A stretch of 64,000 bases of DNA from Pseudoduganella rivuli (GTDB taxonomy: Bacteria; Pseudomonadota; Gammaproteobacteria; Burkholderiales; Burkholderiaceae_D): positions 1 to 64,000 of the forward strand of contig NZ_WKJJ01000022.1 of the NCBI RefSeq assembly GCF_009674485.1, written 5' to 3'. Below the pieces are notes generated by a model. That model was given only the letters and a program-made list of their open reading frames with translations, ran no database searches and was not told the DNA's origin. Position 1 is the first letter of the stretch, and the number at the start of each line of letters is the position of its first letter. A program made the position numbers and the translations under genes. Below are positions 35,455-44,060 of this stretch, piece by piece.

Positions 35455-37908
35455 TTAGAACCGGGCAAACCGGGTTTCGTCCATTTCGCCATCGGCGTCC
35501 CCCTCCACCATGCGGGGTTCGCTGCGCTTGCGCGCGGGCGCCCGGGGCGCGATGCCTTTGCGGGAGGAGGTAAACGCGGTTCCGCGCACCTGCGTGTTGA
35601 CCTTGAAGAAGCCCATGGTGTGCTGCAATTGCTCGGCCTGGCCGCTCATTTCCTCGGCCGTGGCGGCCAACTCTTCGGAACTGGCCGCGTTCTGCTGCGT
35701 GGTCTGCGACAATTGCTGCACGGCGGAATTGATTTGCGCAACACCCGACGATTGCTCTTCCGATGCCGCTGAAATTTCCTGCACCAGATCCGACGTGCGC
35801 TTGATGTTCGGCACCATCTGGCCCAGCAACTGGCCGGCCCGTTCCGCCAGTTGCACGCTGCCGGACGCCACTTCGGAAATTTCCTGCGCCGCCACCTGCG
35901 AACGCTCCGCCAGCTTGCGTACTTCGGCGGCCACTACGGCAAAGCCCTTGCCATGTTCGCCGGCGCGGGCCGCTTCAATGGCCGCGTTCAGCGCCAGCAA
36001 ATTGGTTTGATAAGCGATGTCGTCAATAATGCCGATCTTGGTGGCAATCTGCTTCATGGCCGCCACCGTGGCATTGACGGCATCGCCGCCTTCCGTGGCT
36101 TCCTGCGCCGCGCGCGCCGCCATGCCGTCGGTGGCTTTCGCGTTGTCCGTGTTTTGCGAAATCGACGCCGTCATCTGTTCCAGCGACGCACTGGTCTCCT
36201 CCACGCTGGCGGCCTGTTCGCTGGCAGATTGCGACAGCGATTGCGCCGTGGCCGACACTTCCTCGGAGGCGCTGGCCAGCGACTGGGCGCCGTGGTTCAC
36301 TTCCGTCACCACTTGCAGCAGCTTGGCCACCGTGTTGTTCGCATAGGACTTCAATTCGCCAAAGCTGCCTTCATAATGCTTGTCGATGGTCTTGCTCAAG
36401 TCGCCTTCGGCCAGCGCGCCCATCACGCGCACCACGTCCTCGATCGATGTGCCCGTCGTTACCATCAGGCGGTTCAAGCCTTCTCCCAGGTCCTTCTGGA
36501 ATCCTTGCATGCCCGCCAGGTCGATACGGGCATTGAAATCGCCCCGGTTGGCGGCATCCACCACATTTTTCTGGCCATCGATCACCAGGTTCAGCTTGGC
36601 GACGGTATTGTTGGCGTAGCGCTTCAATTCATCGAACGCGCCGTCGTAATCCTTGGCGATGGTTTTCGACAAGTCGCCTTCGGACAGCGCCCCCATGACG
36701 CGCACCACGTCGGCCACGCTGGCGCCCGTGGTGGCCATCAGCTGGTTCAAGCCCTCCGCCAGTTCTTGCTGGAAGCCCTGCAAGCCGGCCAGCTCAACCC
36801 GCACGTCGAAGTTACCCCGGTTGGCGGCGGCAATGGCTTGCTTCTGGCCGCTGATCACCTGGTTCAATTTGCCGACGGTATTGTTGGCATAGCGTTTCAA
36901 TTCATCGAATGCGCCCTGGTATTCCTTGGTAATGGTTTTTGACAAGTCGCCTTCGGACAGCGCCCCCATCACGCGCACCACGTCGGACACGCTGGCGCCG
37001 GTGGTGGCCATCAACTGGTTCAAGCCATCGGCCAGTTCTTTCTGGAACCCTTGCAAGCCGTTCAAGTCGACGCGCATCGCGAAGTCGCCCCGGTTGGCCG
37101 CTTCGATGGCTTGCTTCTGGCCATTGATGACCTGGTTCAGCTTGGCCACCATGTTGCGCATGGCGTTGAGCAACTGTCCCGTTTCATCCTTGGAAGTGGC
37201 GTCAATATGCATATCCAGGTCGCCCGCTTCCAGCCGCTCCGCCACCTGCACGGCGGTTTTCAGCGGGGTGATGATGCCCATCGTGATCTGCCAGGCGATC
37301 AGCAATGCCAGCAGCACGGCGCCGGCCGCCAGGGAAACCACCAGCGTGCGGGTGGCGTCATAGCTGGCCGCCACTTCGTCGCCGGACTTGTCCATCAGTT
37401 CAGACTGGAACTTTCCCAACGCTTCCAGCGCTTGCCAGAATGCTTCGTTGGCCGGCGCGAAATCGTTTTTCACATATTCAATGGCGGCCTTGCGGTCGGT
37501 CCTGGCCAGCGTATAAAACTGGTCATACCTGGTATCGAGCACGGCGCGTTTATCCAAAATATCTTTCAGCATCACCTTGCCTTTTTCCAGGACGATGACT
37601 TTTTGCAGTTTGTTCAAATCCTCGTTGATTTCACCGCGGTTGGTTTCCGCAGCGCGGCGGAACTTTTCTATTTCTGCATCACTGGATGCCAGCAGGATAT
37701 TGCGCACCTGCCTGCCGTTATCGATGGAATTTTTCAAGGCATCTTCCAGTAACAGGAATTTCGCATACCGGTCTTCCAGGATCTGCCGGGTCAGTTCATT
37801 GCTGGCGGCAAGGCGGGAAATACTGATGGAGGACACCAGCAACAGCAGCACCACGACACATCCGAAACCCAGGCCCAGGCGGGCCGAAATCTTGAGATTC
37901 TTCAGCAT
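35455..37908 (-). CDS. methyl-accepting chemotaxis protein with three HAMP-like repeats
   Basis: An 817-residue receptor. Transmembrane helices lie at about 11-30 and 189-210, with a helical periplasmic domain between. A HAMP follows at about 211-256. Residues 257-529 are three consecutive 91-residue repeats, each with GQKQA-type starts, an ANRG(D/N)F turn, LNQLM-type helices and a GDLSKTI HAMP core. The signalling tip reads AYQTNLLALNAAIEAARAGE. Poly-HAMP arrays relay or tune signals in some receptors and kinases. AAGG precedes the ATG at 37908. Its C-terminal extension is Lys/Arg/Pro-rich. Confidence 0.9.
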   Translation of the reverse strand: MLKNLKISARLGLGFGCVVVLLLLVSSISISRLAASNELTRQILEDRYAKFLLLEDALKNSIDNGRQVRNILLASSDAEIEKFRRAAETNRGEINEDLNKLQKVIVLEKGKVMLKDILDKRAVLDTRYDQFYTLARTDRKAAIEYVKNDFAPANEAFWQALEALGKFQSELMDKSGDEVAASYDATRTLVVSLAAGAVLLALLIAWQITMGIITPLKTAVQVAERLEAGDLDMHIDATSKDETGQLLNAMRNMVAKLNQVINGQKQAIEAANRGDFAMRVDLNGLQGFQKELADGLNQLMATTGASVSDVVRVMGALSEGDLSKTITKEYQGAFDELKRYANNTVGKLNQVISGQKQAIAAANRGNFDVRVELAGLQGFQQELAEGLNQLMATTGASVADVVRVMGALSEGDLSKTIAKDYDGAFDELKRYANNTVAKLNLVIDGQKNVVDAANRGDFNARIDLAGMQGFQKDLGEGLNRLMVTTGTSIEDVVRVMGALAEGDLSKTIDKHYEGSFGELKSYANNTVAKLLQVVTEVNHGAQSLASASEEVSATAQSLSQSASEQAASVEETSASLEQMTASISQNTDNAKATDGMAARAAQEATEGGDAVNATVAAMKQIATKIGIIDDIAYQTNLLALNAAIEAARAGEHGKGFAVVAAEVRKLAERSQVAAQEISEVASGSVQLAERAGQLLGQMVPNIKRTSDLVQEISAASEEQSSGVAQINSAVQQLSQTTQQNAASSEELAATAEEMSGQAEQLQHTMGFFKVNTQVRGTAFTSSRKGIAPRAPARKRSEPRMVEGDADGEMDETRFARF
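36322..37140 (-). repeat. three tandem 273-bp coding repeats (91 residues each)
   Basis: The repeats start at residues 257, 348 and 439 of the chemoreceptor, and the next homologous position (530) opens the signalling domain. Each unit has the frame LN(Q/L)VI.GQK...LQGFQ.EL..GLN.LM. The DNA also repeats every 273 bp. The pattern points to internal duplication. Confidence 0.85.
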
Positions 37909-38046
37909 GGGGATTCCTTGGAAAAAGTTAAATAGCAGGTGATTTGGATCAATACCGCGAGGCCATTATGCGCCCTGCGCTTGGAAAGAATCTATCTAAA
38001 GTTCGTTGTAACTGACGCTTGCTTCCAACAGAGGGGCGGCTTAAAA

Positions 38047-38066
38047 TACTGTTTTTATATACAGTA
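38047..38066 (+). promoter_or_regulatory. LexA/SOS box
   Basis: TACTGTTTTTATATACAGTA is a 20-base near-palindrome with the CTGT-N8-ACAG core of the E. coli-type LexA operator. It ends 13 bases before the ATG of the PA0069-type gene, where it would block transcription until DNA damage. In Pseudomonas aeruginosa the orthologue PA0069 belongs to the LexA regulon. Confidence 0.8.
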
Positions 38067-38079
38067 CTCCGAGGCTGTC

Positions 38080-39210
38080 ATGGACGAATGGCAAACCGCG
38101 CAGTGGCTGCCCGGGCCGCCGCAGGCGCAGAAAGGGCGGGGCGCGGTCAGCAACCTGCAGGGGCGCCATGAAGTGCATGGGCGCGAACAGTTCGACGATG
38201 GCTGGGACCATGGCGATGACGAGCCGCGCGTATTCAAGACGCACGTCACCGATGAGATGGCAAAGTCCATCCTGACCCGTAACAGTTCGCCGGACATCCC
38301 GTTCAATGTGTCGCTGAATCCTTACCGGGGCTGCGAACACGGCTGCATTTATTGCTTTGCCCGGCCGTCGCACAGTTACCTGGGCATGTCGCCGGGGCTG
38401 GATTTCGAAACCCGCATCGTTGCCAAGGTCAATGCCGCCGAGCTGCTGCGGCAGGAATTGGCGAAGCCGTCATATGTGCCGGAATCGATTGCGCTGGGCG
38501 TCAATACCGATGCCTATCAACCGTGCGAGCGCAGCCTGAAGATCACGCGCCGCGTGCTGGAAGTGCTGCACGAATGCGACCACCCGGTGGGATTGATCAC
38601 CAAGTCGTCGCTGATCGAGCGCGATATCGATTTGCTGTCCGATATGGCGGCCAAAAGGCTGGCATCGGCCGCCATCACGATCACCACGCTCGATGGCGAC
38701 ATTGCCCGCACGCTGGAACCCCGCGCCGCCGCGCCGGCCCGGCGCCTGCGCACCATCCGCACGCTAACGGACGCGGGGATTCCGGTCGGCGTCAGCATCG
38801 CGCCCATCATCCCCTTCGTGACGGAACCGGATATCGAAAGGGTCATCGAAGCGGCGTGCGAGGCCGGTGCGCTGCACGTGAATTACATCGTGCTGCGCCT
38901 GCCGTGGGAAGTGAATCCGCTGTTCCAGCAATGGCTGGAAGCGCATTTCCCCGACCGCGCGCAACGCGTGATGAACCGCATCCGCGACATGCGGGGCGGC
39001 AAGGATTACCAGGCGGAGTTCGGCAAGCGCATGCATGGCGAGGGCGTGTGGGCGGATCTGATCAAACAGCGGGTGGAAAAGACCGTGCGCAAGCTGGGGC
39101 TGGAGCGCCGCATGATCCGCTTCCGCCAGCTCGACGCCGGGCGGTTCCGGCGGCCGTTGTCGGTGCCGGCCGTGGCAACCAAAGGGAACGGGCAGCTGGA
39201 CTTGTTTTAA
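38080..39210 (+). CDS. PA0069-family radical SAM protein, SOS-regulated
   Basis: A 376-residue protein with the radical SAM 4Fe-4S motif CEHGCIYCFARPSH (CxxxCxxC). Further family segments are LALGVNTDAYQP-like (here IALGVNTDAYQPCE), GLITKSSLIERDIDLL and VSIAPIIPFVTEPD. It is related to spore photoproduct lyase-like and Rv2578c/PA0069 proteins. The reaction is unknown; SOS control suggests a role in DNA damage. An open frame starts at 37939 but would run through the LexA box, so ATG 38080 (GAGG upstream) is preferred. It overlaps the convergent next gene by 4 bases. Confidence 0.85.
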   Translation: MDEWQTAQWLPGPPQAQKGRGAVSNLQGRHEVHGREQFDDGWDHGDDEPRVFKTHVTDEMAKSILTRNSSPDIPFNVSLNPYRGCEHGCIYCFARPSHSYLGMSPGLDFETRIVAKVNAAELLRQELAKPSYVPESIALGVNTDAYQPCERSLKITRRVLEVLHECDHPVGLITKSSLIERDIDLLSDMAAKRLASAAITITTLDGDIARTLEPRAAAPARRLRTIRTLTDAGIPVGVSIAPIIPFVTEPDIERVIEAACEAGALHVNYIVLRLPWEVNPLFQQWLEAHFPDRAQRVMNRIRDMRGGKDYQAEFGKRMHGEGVWADLIKQRVEKTVRKLGLERRMIRFRQLDAGRFRRPLSVPAVATKGNGQLDLF

Positions 39211-39788
39211 TCTTTGGCGGCCAGCAGTTCCAGCAAGTGCTGTTCGATGGCGAAGACATGCGCGTCGTCCTGGCCCAGCTCGCGCAGTGCGACGGCCAGA
39301 TGCGTCAGGTAATCGCTGTTGGGGCCGCTGGGACCGGTGGCGCCGGCAATTTGCAGCGCAATCTCCGCTTCGCTGGCGGGGCCCAGGAACGCGCCATTAT
39401 CTTCGCGTGCAATGTAGACCACGCCTTCGGCCATGTCGTCGGAACCGTCTTCGAACGCGATGTCGATGACACGCCGCAGGTAACCGTTTTTTTCGCGGTA
39501 ATCGAGGTGGGCAAACACGTCCGGCGACACCAGGTACGCCATGCCGTGGCACACGGCGCCGTGGTCGGGGATCAGCGTGACGACCCGGCCGGGCGCCGTG
39601 GGCGTGCCACGGTGGTCATGCGACCCTTGCCAGAACCGGCGCGACCAGCCCGTGATGCTGGCGGCGCGCCGCTGCATGTAGGGGAAGTCGGCTTTGTAGA
39701 TCAGGGAACCGTAACCGAACACCCAGACACTGTGGTGGCCATCGAAATGGTCCATTTGCTGGTTGATGGCAATGGTGTTGGCGGACAT
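39207..39788 (-). CDS. gamma-glutamylcyclotransferase (ChaC-like)
   Basis: A 193-residue protein with the substrate-binding motif VFGYGSLIY and the catalytic Glu in DYREKNGYLR, typical of ChaC/GGCT-like enzymes that release 5-oxoproline from gamma-glutamyl peptides or glutathione. The N-terminal 20 residues look like an extension before the domain, and a later start at Met12 is possible. Confidence 0.82.
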   Translation of the reverse strand: MSANTIAINQQMDHFDGHHSVWVFGYGSLIYKADFPYMQRRAASITGWSRRFWQGSHDHRGTPTAPGRVVTLIPDHGAVCHGMAYLVSPDVFAHLDYREKNGYLRRVIDIAFEDGSDDMAEGVVYIAREDNGAFLGPASEAEIALQIAGATGPSGPNSDYLTHLAVALRELGQDDAHVFAIEQHLLELLAAKD

Positions 39789-39847
39789 AGACTTCGCGGC
39801 AAAAAACTTATTGTACTGTGCGGCAGCGCTGGTGGCTGCGCAAGCAC

Positions 39848-39868
39848 GGCGGCTTTGTAAAAGCCGCC
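39848..39868 (-). terminator. hairpin just after azoR
   Basis: A perfect 9-bp stem (GGCGGCTTT/AAAGCCGCC) with a 3-base loop begins at the base next to the azoR stop. On the azoR strand there is no long T-run afterwards, so termination strength is uncertain. Confidence 0.5.
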
Positions 39869-40480
39869 CTACGCGGCCAGCAGCGCGGCTTGCTGCATGG
39901 CCGCCTCGATGGCCTGTTCCCTTGCGGCCGAGCCCTGCGCCAGGTTGTCCGCTTCCAGCACGTGCACGTCCGTGATGCCGACCATGGCGAAGACGGCCTT
40001 CAGGTAACCCGTGTGGTATTCATTCATGCCCGCCAGCGTCGGCCCGCCCCGGGTGGAGGCGACAATGACGCGCTTGCCCTTCGCCAAACCCGTGGTGCGG
40101 CCGTTCGGCGCCACGGTGTACGTGCGCTGTTCCAGTACGATACGGTCCAGCCACGCTTTCAGCGTGGACGGCACCGACAGCGTCAGCACGGGCGCGCCCA
40201 GCACGATGACGTCCGCCACCATGAATTCGGCCAGCAGCAATTCCGTCAGCATGACTTCGCCCTGCAACTCATCGTTGAGCGGAATGGCGCTGTTCCACTG
40301 GCCGCGCAGCACTTGCAGCAGGGGGCCCGTCACGTGGGACAACTGGCTGGCGCCCAGGTCGCGGTAAGCGACATTGGCATCCCAGTGCCGCACCCTGAGC
40401 GCATCGACGATCGCGGCAGTCAACTGGCGCGACGCGGAATTGTCGCCAAGGCAGGCAGAATCGATGTGCAGGATATTCAT
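39869..40480 (-). CDS. azoR: FMN-dependent NADH-azoreductase AzoR
   Basis: A 203-residue flavodoxin-fold protein of the AzoR family. It starts MNILHIDSACLGDNSASRQL, with the FMN phosphate loop. Later APVLTLSVPSTLKAWLDRI and the RGG segment after VIVAST contact flavin and substrate. These enzymes reduce quinones and azo dyes with NADH and help against thiol stress. The LysR gene upstream on the same strand, 100 bases away, could regulate it, though that regulator is better placed for the divergent VOC operon. Confidence 0.88.
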   Translation of the reverse strand: MNILHIDSACLGDNSASRQLTAAIVDALRVRHWDANVAYRDLGASQLSHVTGPLLQVLRGQWNSAIPLNDELQGEVMLTELLLAEFMVADVIVLGAPVLTLSVPSTLKAWLDRIVLEQRTYTVAPNGRTTGLAKGKRVIVASTRGGPTLAGMNEYHTGYLKAVFAMVGITDVHVLEADNLAQGSAAREQAIEAAMQQAALLAA

Positions 40481-40580
40481 GAGCTGGCCATTTACCGGGT
40501 TGAGCGGGGAGGGTACACCGTCAACTGCGCGCGAACAAAGCCCAAAAATGGAAAGCTGTATTCCACTGGCGGGATAATTG

Positions 40581-41489
40581 TCACTTGTTCAGCATACCAG
40601 TTCCAGCCCGGTTCCATTCGTGACCCACCATGAATTGCAACAAAAAAGCCACAAAACTTTCCGCTGCCGGCGACAGCGAGCGGGTGCTCTTGGTATAGAC
40701 AAAGAAGCGCCGTGTCAGCTCCGGTTCTTGCAATAAACGCATCTGCAAGCCATACAGCCTGGCCATCGGCGCCGCATAGGGGATGCAGGCGGCCACGCCC
40801 AGGCCGGCATTGACCATGGCCAGCGCCGTCGTCATGAATGTCACTTCGTTGAACGGGTGCAGCGGCACGTCGCGCAGCAAGCGCTCCGTGAACTGGCCCT
40901 GCAGCGCGATCAGCGGGTAGCGCTCGACGTCGGCCCACGTGACCTTGTCCTGGCCCTGCAACGGATGGCCGGCGGGAAAGACCAGCACGAACGGCATGTC
41001 GAACAATAACTGGGCCGCGATTTCCGCCGCCGGGTCCCGTTCCGGGCCGATGCCGAAATCCACTTCGCCGGAAAACACGCGGCCCGACACATTTTCAACG
41101 GGGCAGTCGACCAGTTTCACCTGCACTTCCGGATGCGTGGCGCGGTAGGCGGCTATGGCTTCCGGCAACAGCGTGCACGCCATCATTTGCGGCGCCGCCA
41201 CCCGCACCAGGCCCTTTTTCAACGCCTTGCGGCTGGCGATGTCGGCCATGGCGCCATCGAGGTCTTGCAGCATCTTGTCGAACAGCGGATACAGGTCGCG
41301 TCCCACTTCAGACAGCTGGGCGCGCCGCGTGTTGCGCTCCACGACCTTGACACCCAGCACTTGCTCGAGTTCCTTGATCTGGCCGCTCAGGGCGGACTGG
41401 GTCACGTGCAATTGCTCGGCCGCCAGGGTGAAGCTGCCGGTGCGGGCAATGGCGACCAGCGCGCGCATCTGGCGTAAGGTGGGATTCAT
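40581..41489 (-). CDS. LysR-family transcriptional regulator
   Basis: A 302-residue LysR protein. The N-terminal helix-turn-helix reads ALVAIARTGSFTLAAEQLHV then TQSALSGQIKELE. The effector-binding domain (from about 90) has the usual fold. It is transcribed away from the VOC/FAH/maiA operon across a 102-base region, the classic arrangement for a LysR activator of the divergent genes. The frame opens at 41558, but ATG 41489 starts the conserved domain. Confidence 0.88.
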   Translation of the reverse strand: MNPTLRQMRALVAIARTGSFTLAAEQLHVTQSALSGQIKELEQVLGVKVVERNTRRAQLSEVGRDLYPLFDKMLQDLDGAMADIASRKALKKGLVRVAAPQMMACTLLPEAIAAYRATHPEVQVKLVDCPVENVSGRVFSGEVDFGIGPERDPAAEIAAQLLFDMPFVLVFPAGHPLQGQDKVTWADVERYPLIALQGQFTERLLRDVPLHPFNEVTFMTTALAMVNAGLGVAACIPYAAPMARLYGLQMRLLQEPELTRRFFVYTKSTRSLSPAAESFVAFLLQFMVGHEWNRAGTGMLNK

Positions 41490-41566
41490 ATAGCGGGATT
41501 CATTAGAAAATCCAATAAATCGATTAAAAAATACTGTTTGTATGATATCTGAATCCACGGTTTAAT
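41482..41566. promoter_or_regulatory. divergent LysR/VOC promoter region
   Basis: For the VOC operon, a -35 TTGTAT (41538-41543) and -10 TTTAAT (41561-41566) lie 17 bases apart. GGGATTCAT occurs at 41481-41489 and 41495-41503; GGATT at 41496 also forms an inverted repeat with AATCC at 41509-41513. GAATCC occurs again inside the spacer (41551-41556). These GGATTC/GAATCC elements are candidate LysR sites. Confidence 0.45.
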
Positions 41567-41591
41567 GCTTGCATACCAAGGAGGCCCCACC

Positions 41592-42137
41592 ATGAAAATC
41601 AAGCAAATCCACCATGTGGCATACCGCTGCAGGGACGCGAAAGAAACCGTCGAGTGGTACGTCAAGCACCTGAACATGAACTTCGTGCTGGCCATCGCCG
41701 AAGACGAAGTGCCGTCGACCAAGGCGCCGGATCCCTACATGCACGTGTTCCTGGACGCCGGCCACGGCAACGTGCTGGCATTCTTCGAATTGCCGACGCA
41801 GCCGGAAATGGGCCGCGACACCAACACCCCGGCCTGGGTGCAGCACCTGGCGCTGGAAGTGGGCAGCATGGATGAATTGCTGGCCGCGAAGGAACGCCTG
41901 GTGGCGGCCGGCATCGACGTGCTGGGCCCCGTCAACCACACGATCTTCAAGTCGATTTATTTCTTCGACCCGAACGGCCACCGCCTGGAACTGGCCGCCA
42001 ACACGGGCACGCCGGAAATGATGCAAAAGCTCGACGACGTCAAATGGGACATGCTCGAAGAGTGGTCCAAAACCAAACGCGCACCCAAGCACGCCGCCTG
42101 GATGCATGCACCCGCACCTGAAGGAAACGCACAATGA
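41592..42137 (+). CDS. VOC (glyoxalase/extradiol dioxygenase) superfamily protein
   Basis: A 181-residue VOC protein. The likely metal ligands are His in IKQIHHVAYR, His in VQHLALEV and Glu in GHRLELAAN. VOC enzymes include glyoxalases, isomerases and ring-cleavage dioxygenases. Its operon partners act on ring-cleavage products, so it may be a dioxygenase or an isomerase in that route; the sequence does not say which. AAGGAGG precedes ATG 41592, which beats the upstream frame start. It overlaps the FAH-family gene by 4 bases. Confidence 0.8.
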   Translation: MKIKQIHHVAYRCRDAKETVEWYVKHLNMNFVLAIAEDEVPSTKAPDPYMHVFLDAGHGNVLAFFELPTQPEMGRDTNTPAWVQHLALEVGSMDELLAAKERLVAAGIDVLGPVNHTIFKSIYFFDPNGHRLELAANTGTPEMMQKLDDVKWDMLEEWSKTKRAPKHAAWMHAPAPEGNAQ

Positions 42138-43156
42138 AACTCGCCACCCTGAAAAACGGCAGCCGCGACGGCGCCCTCGTCATCGTCAGCCGCGACCTGT
42201 CGCGCTACGTTTCCGCCGCCGCCATTGCGCCAACCATGCAAGCGGCGCTGGACAACTGGGATAGCGCGGCGCCGCAACTGGCGGACCTGTACGCGCAACT
42301 GAATGCCGGCACGGTGGCCGGTGCGCAGCCGTTCGTCCAGACCGCGGCCCATTCGCCGCTGCCGCGCGCCTACCAGTGGGCCGACGGTTCGGCCTACATC
42401 AACCACGTGGAACTGGTGCGCCGCGCCCGCAATGCGGAAGTGCCGGCCTCGTTCTACACGGACCCGTTGATGTACCAGGGTGGTTCCGACAGTTTCGTGG
42501 GCCCGCGCGACAACATCTTCGCGCTGACCGAAGAATGGGGCATCGACCTGGAAGCGGAAGTGGCCGTGGTGACGGGCGACGTCAAGATGGGCGCCACGCC
42601 GGACGAGGCGGCGAAGGCGATCCGCCTCGTCATGCTGGTCAACGACGTATCGCTGCGTAACCTGATTCCCAATGAACTGGCCAAGGGCTTCGGCTTCTTC
42701 AATTCCAAGCCGGCCAGCGCGTTTTCGCCGGTGGCCGTGACGCCGGACGAACTGGGCGACGCCTGGGCCGACAACAAGGTGCACTTGCCGCTGCTGGTGC
42801 AACTGAACGGCCAGCCGTTCGGCAAGCCGAATGCAGGCGAAGACATGACGTTCAGCTTTGCGCAACTGGTGGCGCACGCCGCGCAAACGCGTGAACTGGG
42901 CGCGGGCACCATCATTGGTTCCGGCACGGTGTCGAACAAGCAGGGCAGCCTGCATGGCTCGTCGATCGCCAATGGCGGCGTGGGCTATTGCTGCCTGGCC
43001 GAGGTACGCATGTATGAAACCATTGAAGGCGGCAAGCCGCAAACGGGCTTCCTGAAGTTCGGCGATACCGTGCGCATCGAAATGAACGACGCCACCGGCG
43101 CGTCCGTGTTCGGTGTCATCGACCAGACGGTGGCGCACTACCGCGAACGGGGCTGA
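42134..43156 (+). CDS. fumarylacetoacetate hydrolase family protein
   Basis: A 340-residue FAH-family protein with an N-terminal FAA_hydrolase_N-like domain. The catalytic domain carries the acidic metal residues in EEWGIDLEAEVAVVTGDV and NDVSLRNLIPNELAKGFGFF. GTIIGSGTVSNKQGSLHGSS follows. Family members hydrolyse a C-C bond in fumarylacetoacetate or fumarylpyruvate. Next to a maleylacetoacetate isomerase-type gene, it would carry out the final step of homogentisate- or gentisate-type breakdown. No ring dioxygenase (hmgA-like) is nearby. Confidence 0.85.
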   Translation: MKLATLKNGSRDGALVIVSRDLSRYVSAAAIAPTMQAALDNWDSAAPQLADLYAQLNAGTVAGAQPFVQTAAHSPLPRAYQWADGSAYINHVELVRRARNAEVPASFYTDPLMYQGGSDSFVGPRDNIFALTEEWGIDLEAEVAVVTGDVKMGATPDEAAKAIRLVMLVNDVSLRNLIPNELAKGFGFFNSKPASAFSPVAVTPDELGDAWADNKVHLPLLVQLNGQPFGKPNAGEDMTFSFAQLVAHAAQTRELGAGTIIGSGTVSNKQGSLHGSSIANGGVGYCCLAEVRMYETIEGGKPQTGFLKFGDTVRIEMNDATGASVFGVIDQTVAHYRERG

Positions 43157-43157
43157 G

Positions 43158-43799
43158 ATGAAACTCTACACGTACTTCCGCAGTTCGGCCGCTTACCGCG
43201 TCCGCATTGCGCTGGGCCTGAAGGGACTGCCGTATGAGGCGGTGCCTGTGCACCTGCTGAAAAACGGCGGCGAGCAACTGGGCGAACCGTACCGCGGCAT
43301 CAACCCCGCCGCGCTGGTGCCGGCCTTGCAGGATGACGGTGCCACCATCACGCAATCGATGGCCATCATCGAATACCTGGAAGAAGTGCATCCGCAAACG
43401 CCGCTGTTGCCGGCCGCGCCCGCCGACCGTGCCCGCGTGCGCGCGCTGGCGCAGACCATCGCGTGCGACACGCATCCGTTGTCGAATTTGCGCGTGCTGA
43501 AATACCTGACGGGCACCCTGGGTATTTCGGACGAGGCGAAGACAGAGTGGATGCACCAGTGGATGAAGCTGGGACTGGCGTCGTTCGAAGCGCTGCTGGG
43601 CGACGGCAAGGCGGGACGGTTCTGCCATGGCGATACGCCATCGCTGGCCGATTGCGTCCTGTTGCCGCAAGTGTTCAATGCGCAGCGCTTTGGCGTGGAC
43701 CTGGCGCCGTATCCGCAGATCGTGCGCATTGCCGCCAATTGTTCCGAATTGCCTGCCTTCCAGGCCGCCCATCCTTCGCGCCAGCCGGACGCGGAATAA
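43158..43799 (+). CDS. maiA: maleylacetoacetate isomerase (zeta-class GST)
   Basis: A 213-residue GST-fold protein. The zeta-class N-terminus reads KLYTYFRSSAAYRVRIALGL, where animal enzymes have SSCSxRVRIAL. The Cys is replaced by Ala, but bacterial homologues often lack it too. QSMAIIEYLEE binds glutathione. The C-terminal domain has GDTPSLADCVLLPQVFNAQR. It turns maleylacetoacetate (or maleylpyruvate) into the fumaryl isomer for the upstream hydrolase. It begins 1 base after that gene's stop. A clear terminator follows. Confidence 0.88.
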   Translation: MKLYTYFRSSAAYRVRIALGLKGLPYEAVPVHLLKNGGEQLGEPYRGINPAALVPALQDDGATITQSMAIIEYLEEVHPQTPLLPAAPADRARVRALAQTIACDTHPLSNLRVLKYLTGTLGISDEAKTEWMHQWMKLGLASFEALLGDGKAGRFCHGDTPSLADCVLLPQVFNAQRFGVDLAPYPQIVRIAANCSELPAFQAAHPSRQPDAE

Positions 43800-43823
43800 A
43801 TCCCCGCTTTAAATCTTCCTCCA

Positions 43824-43855
43824 CCCGCGGAATAACTCCGCGGGGTTTATTTTAA
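43824..43855 (+). terminator. rho-independent terminator after maiA
   Basis: CCCGCGGA (43824-43831) and TCCGCGGG (43837-43844) form a perfect 8-bp stem with a 5-base loop, followed by GTTTATTTT. It lies 25 bases after the maiA stop and closes the VOC/FAH/maiA operon. Confidence 0.85.
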
Positions 43856-43945
43856 AAAGTCGTTGGTTACTATTATTTCGTAATAGGGAAATCCTGACGA
43901 TAGTGTCAGTCGCGCCTGTTATTTCGCATGGAAGTTCACAGTTTA

Positions 43946-43975
43946 TTGACATCATCTATTAATTTTGGGTAATGT
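43946..43975 (+). promoter_or_regulatory. sigma-70 promoter of the Cache/chemoreceptor unit
   Basis: TTGACA (43946-43951) and TAATGT (43970-43975) are 18 bases apart, upstream of the Cache gene at 44061. Two short inverted repeats lie before it: CTATTA/TAATAG at 43870-43886 and CTGAC/GTCAG at 43894-43909. These may be regulator sites. The region is notably AT-rich for this genome. Confidence 0.6.
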
Positions 43976-44060
43976 TTGCTACTGCGAAATTTCATTTTCA
44001 CAACATGGGCGCGGCGTATTTTTTTTCAGGCGCATTTTCCCTCACGGATAAGGAACGACG

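Noticed and set aside
37939..38079. Longer N-terminus for the radical SAM protein
   Set aside because: The extension would be translated from the LexA box and promoter, has no ribosome-binding site and no conserved residues.
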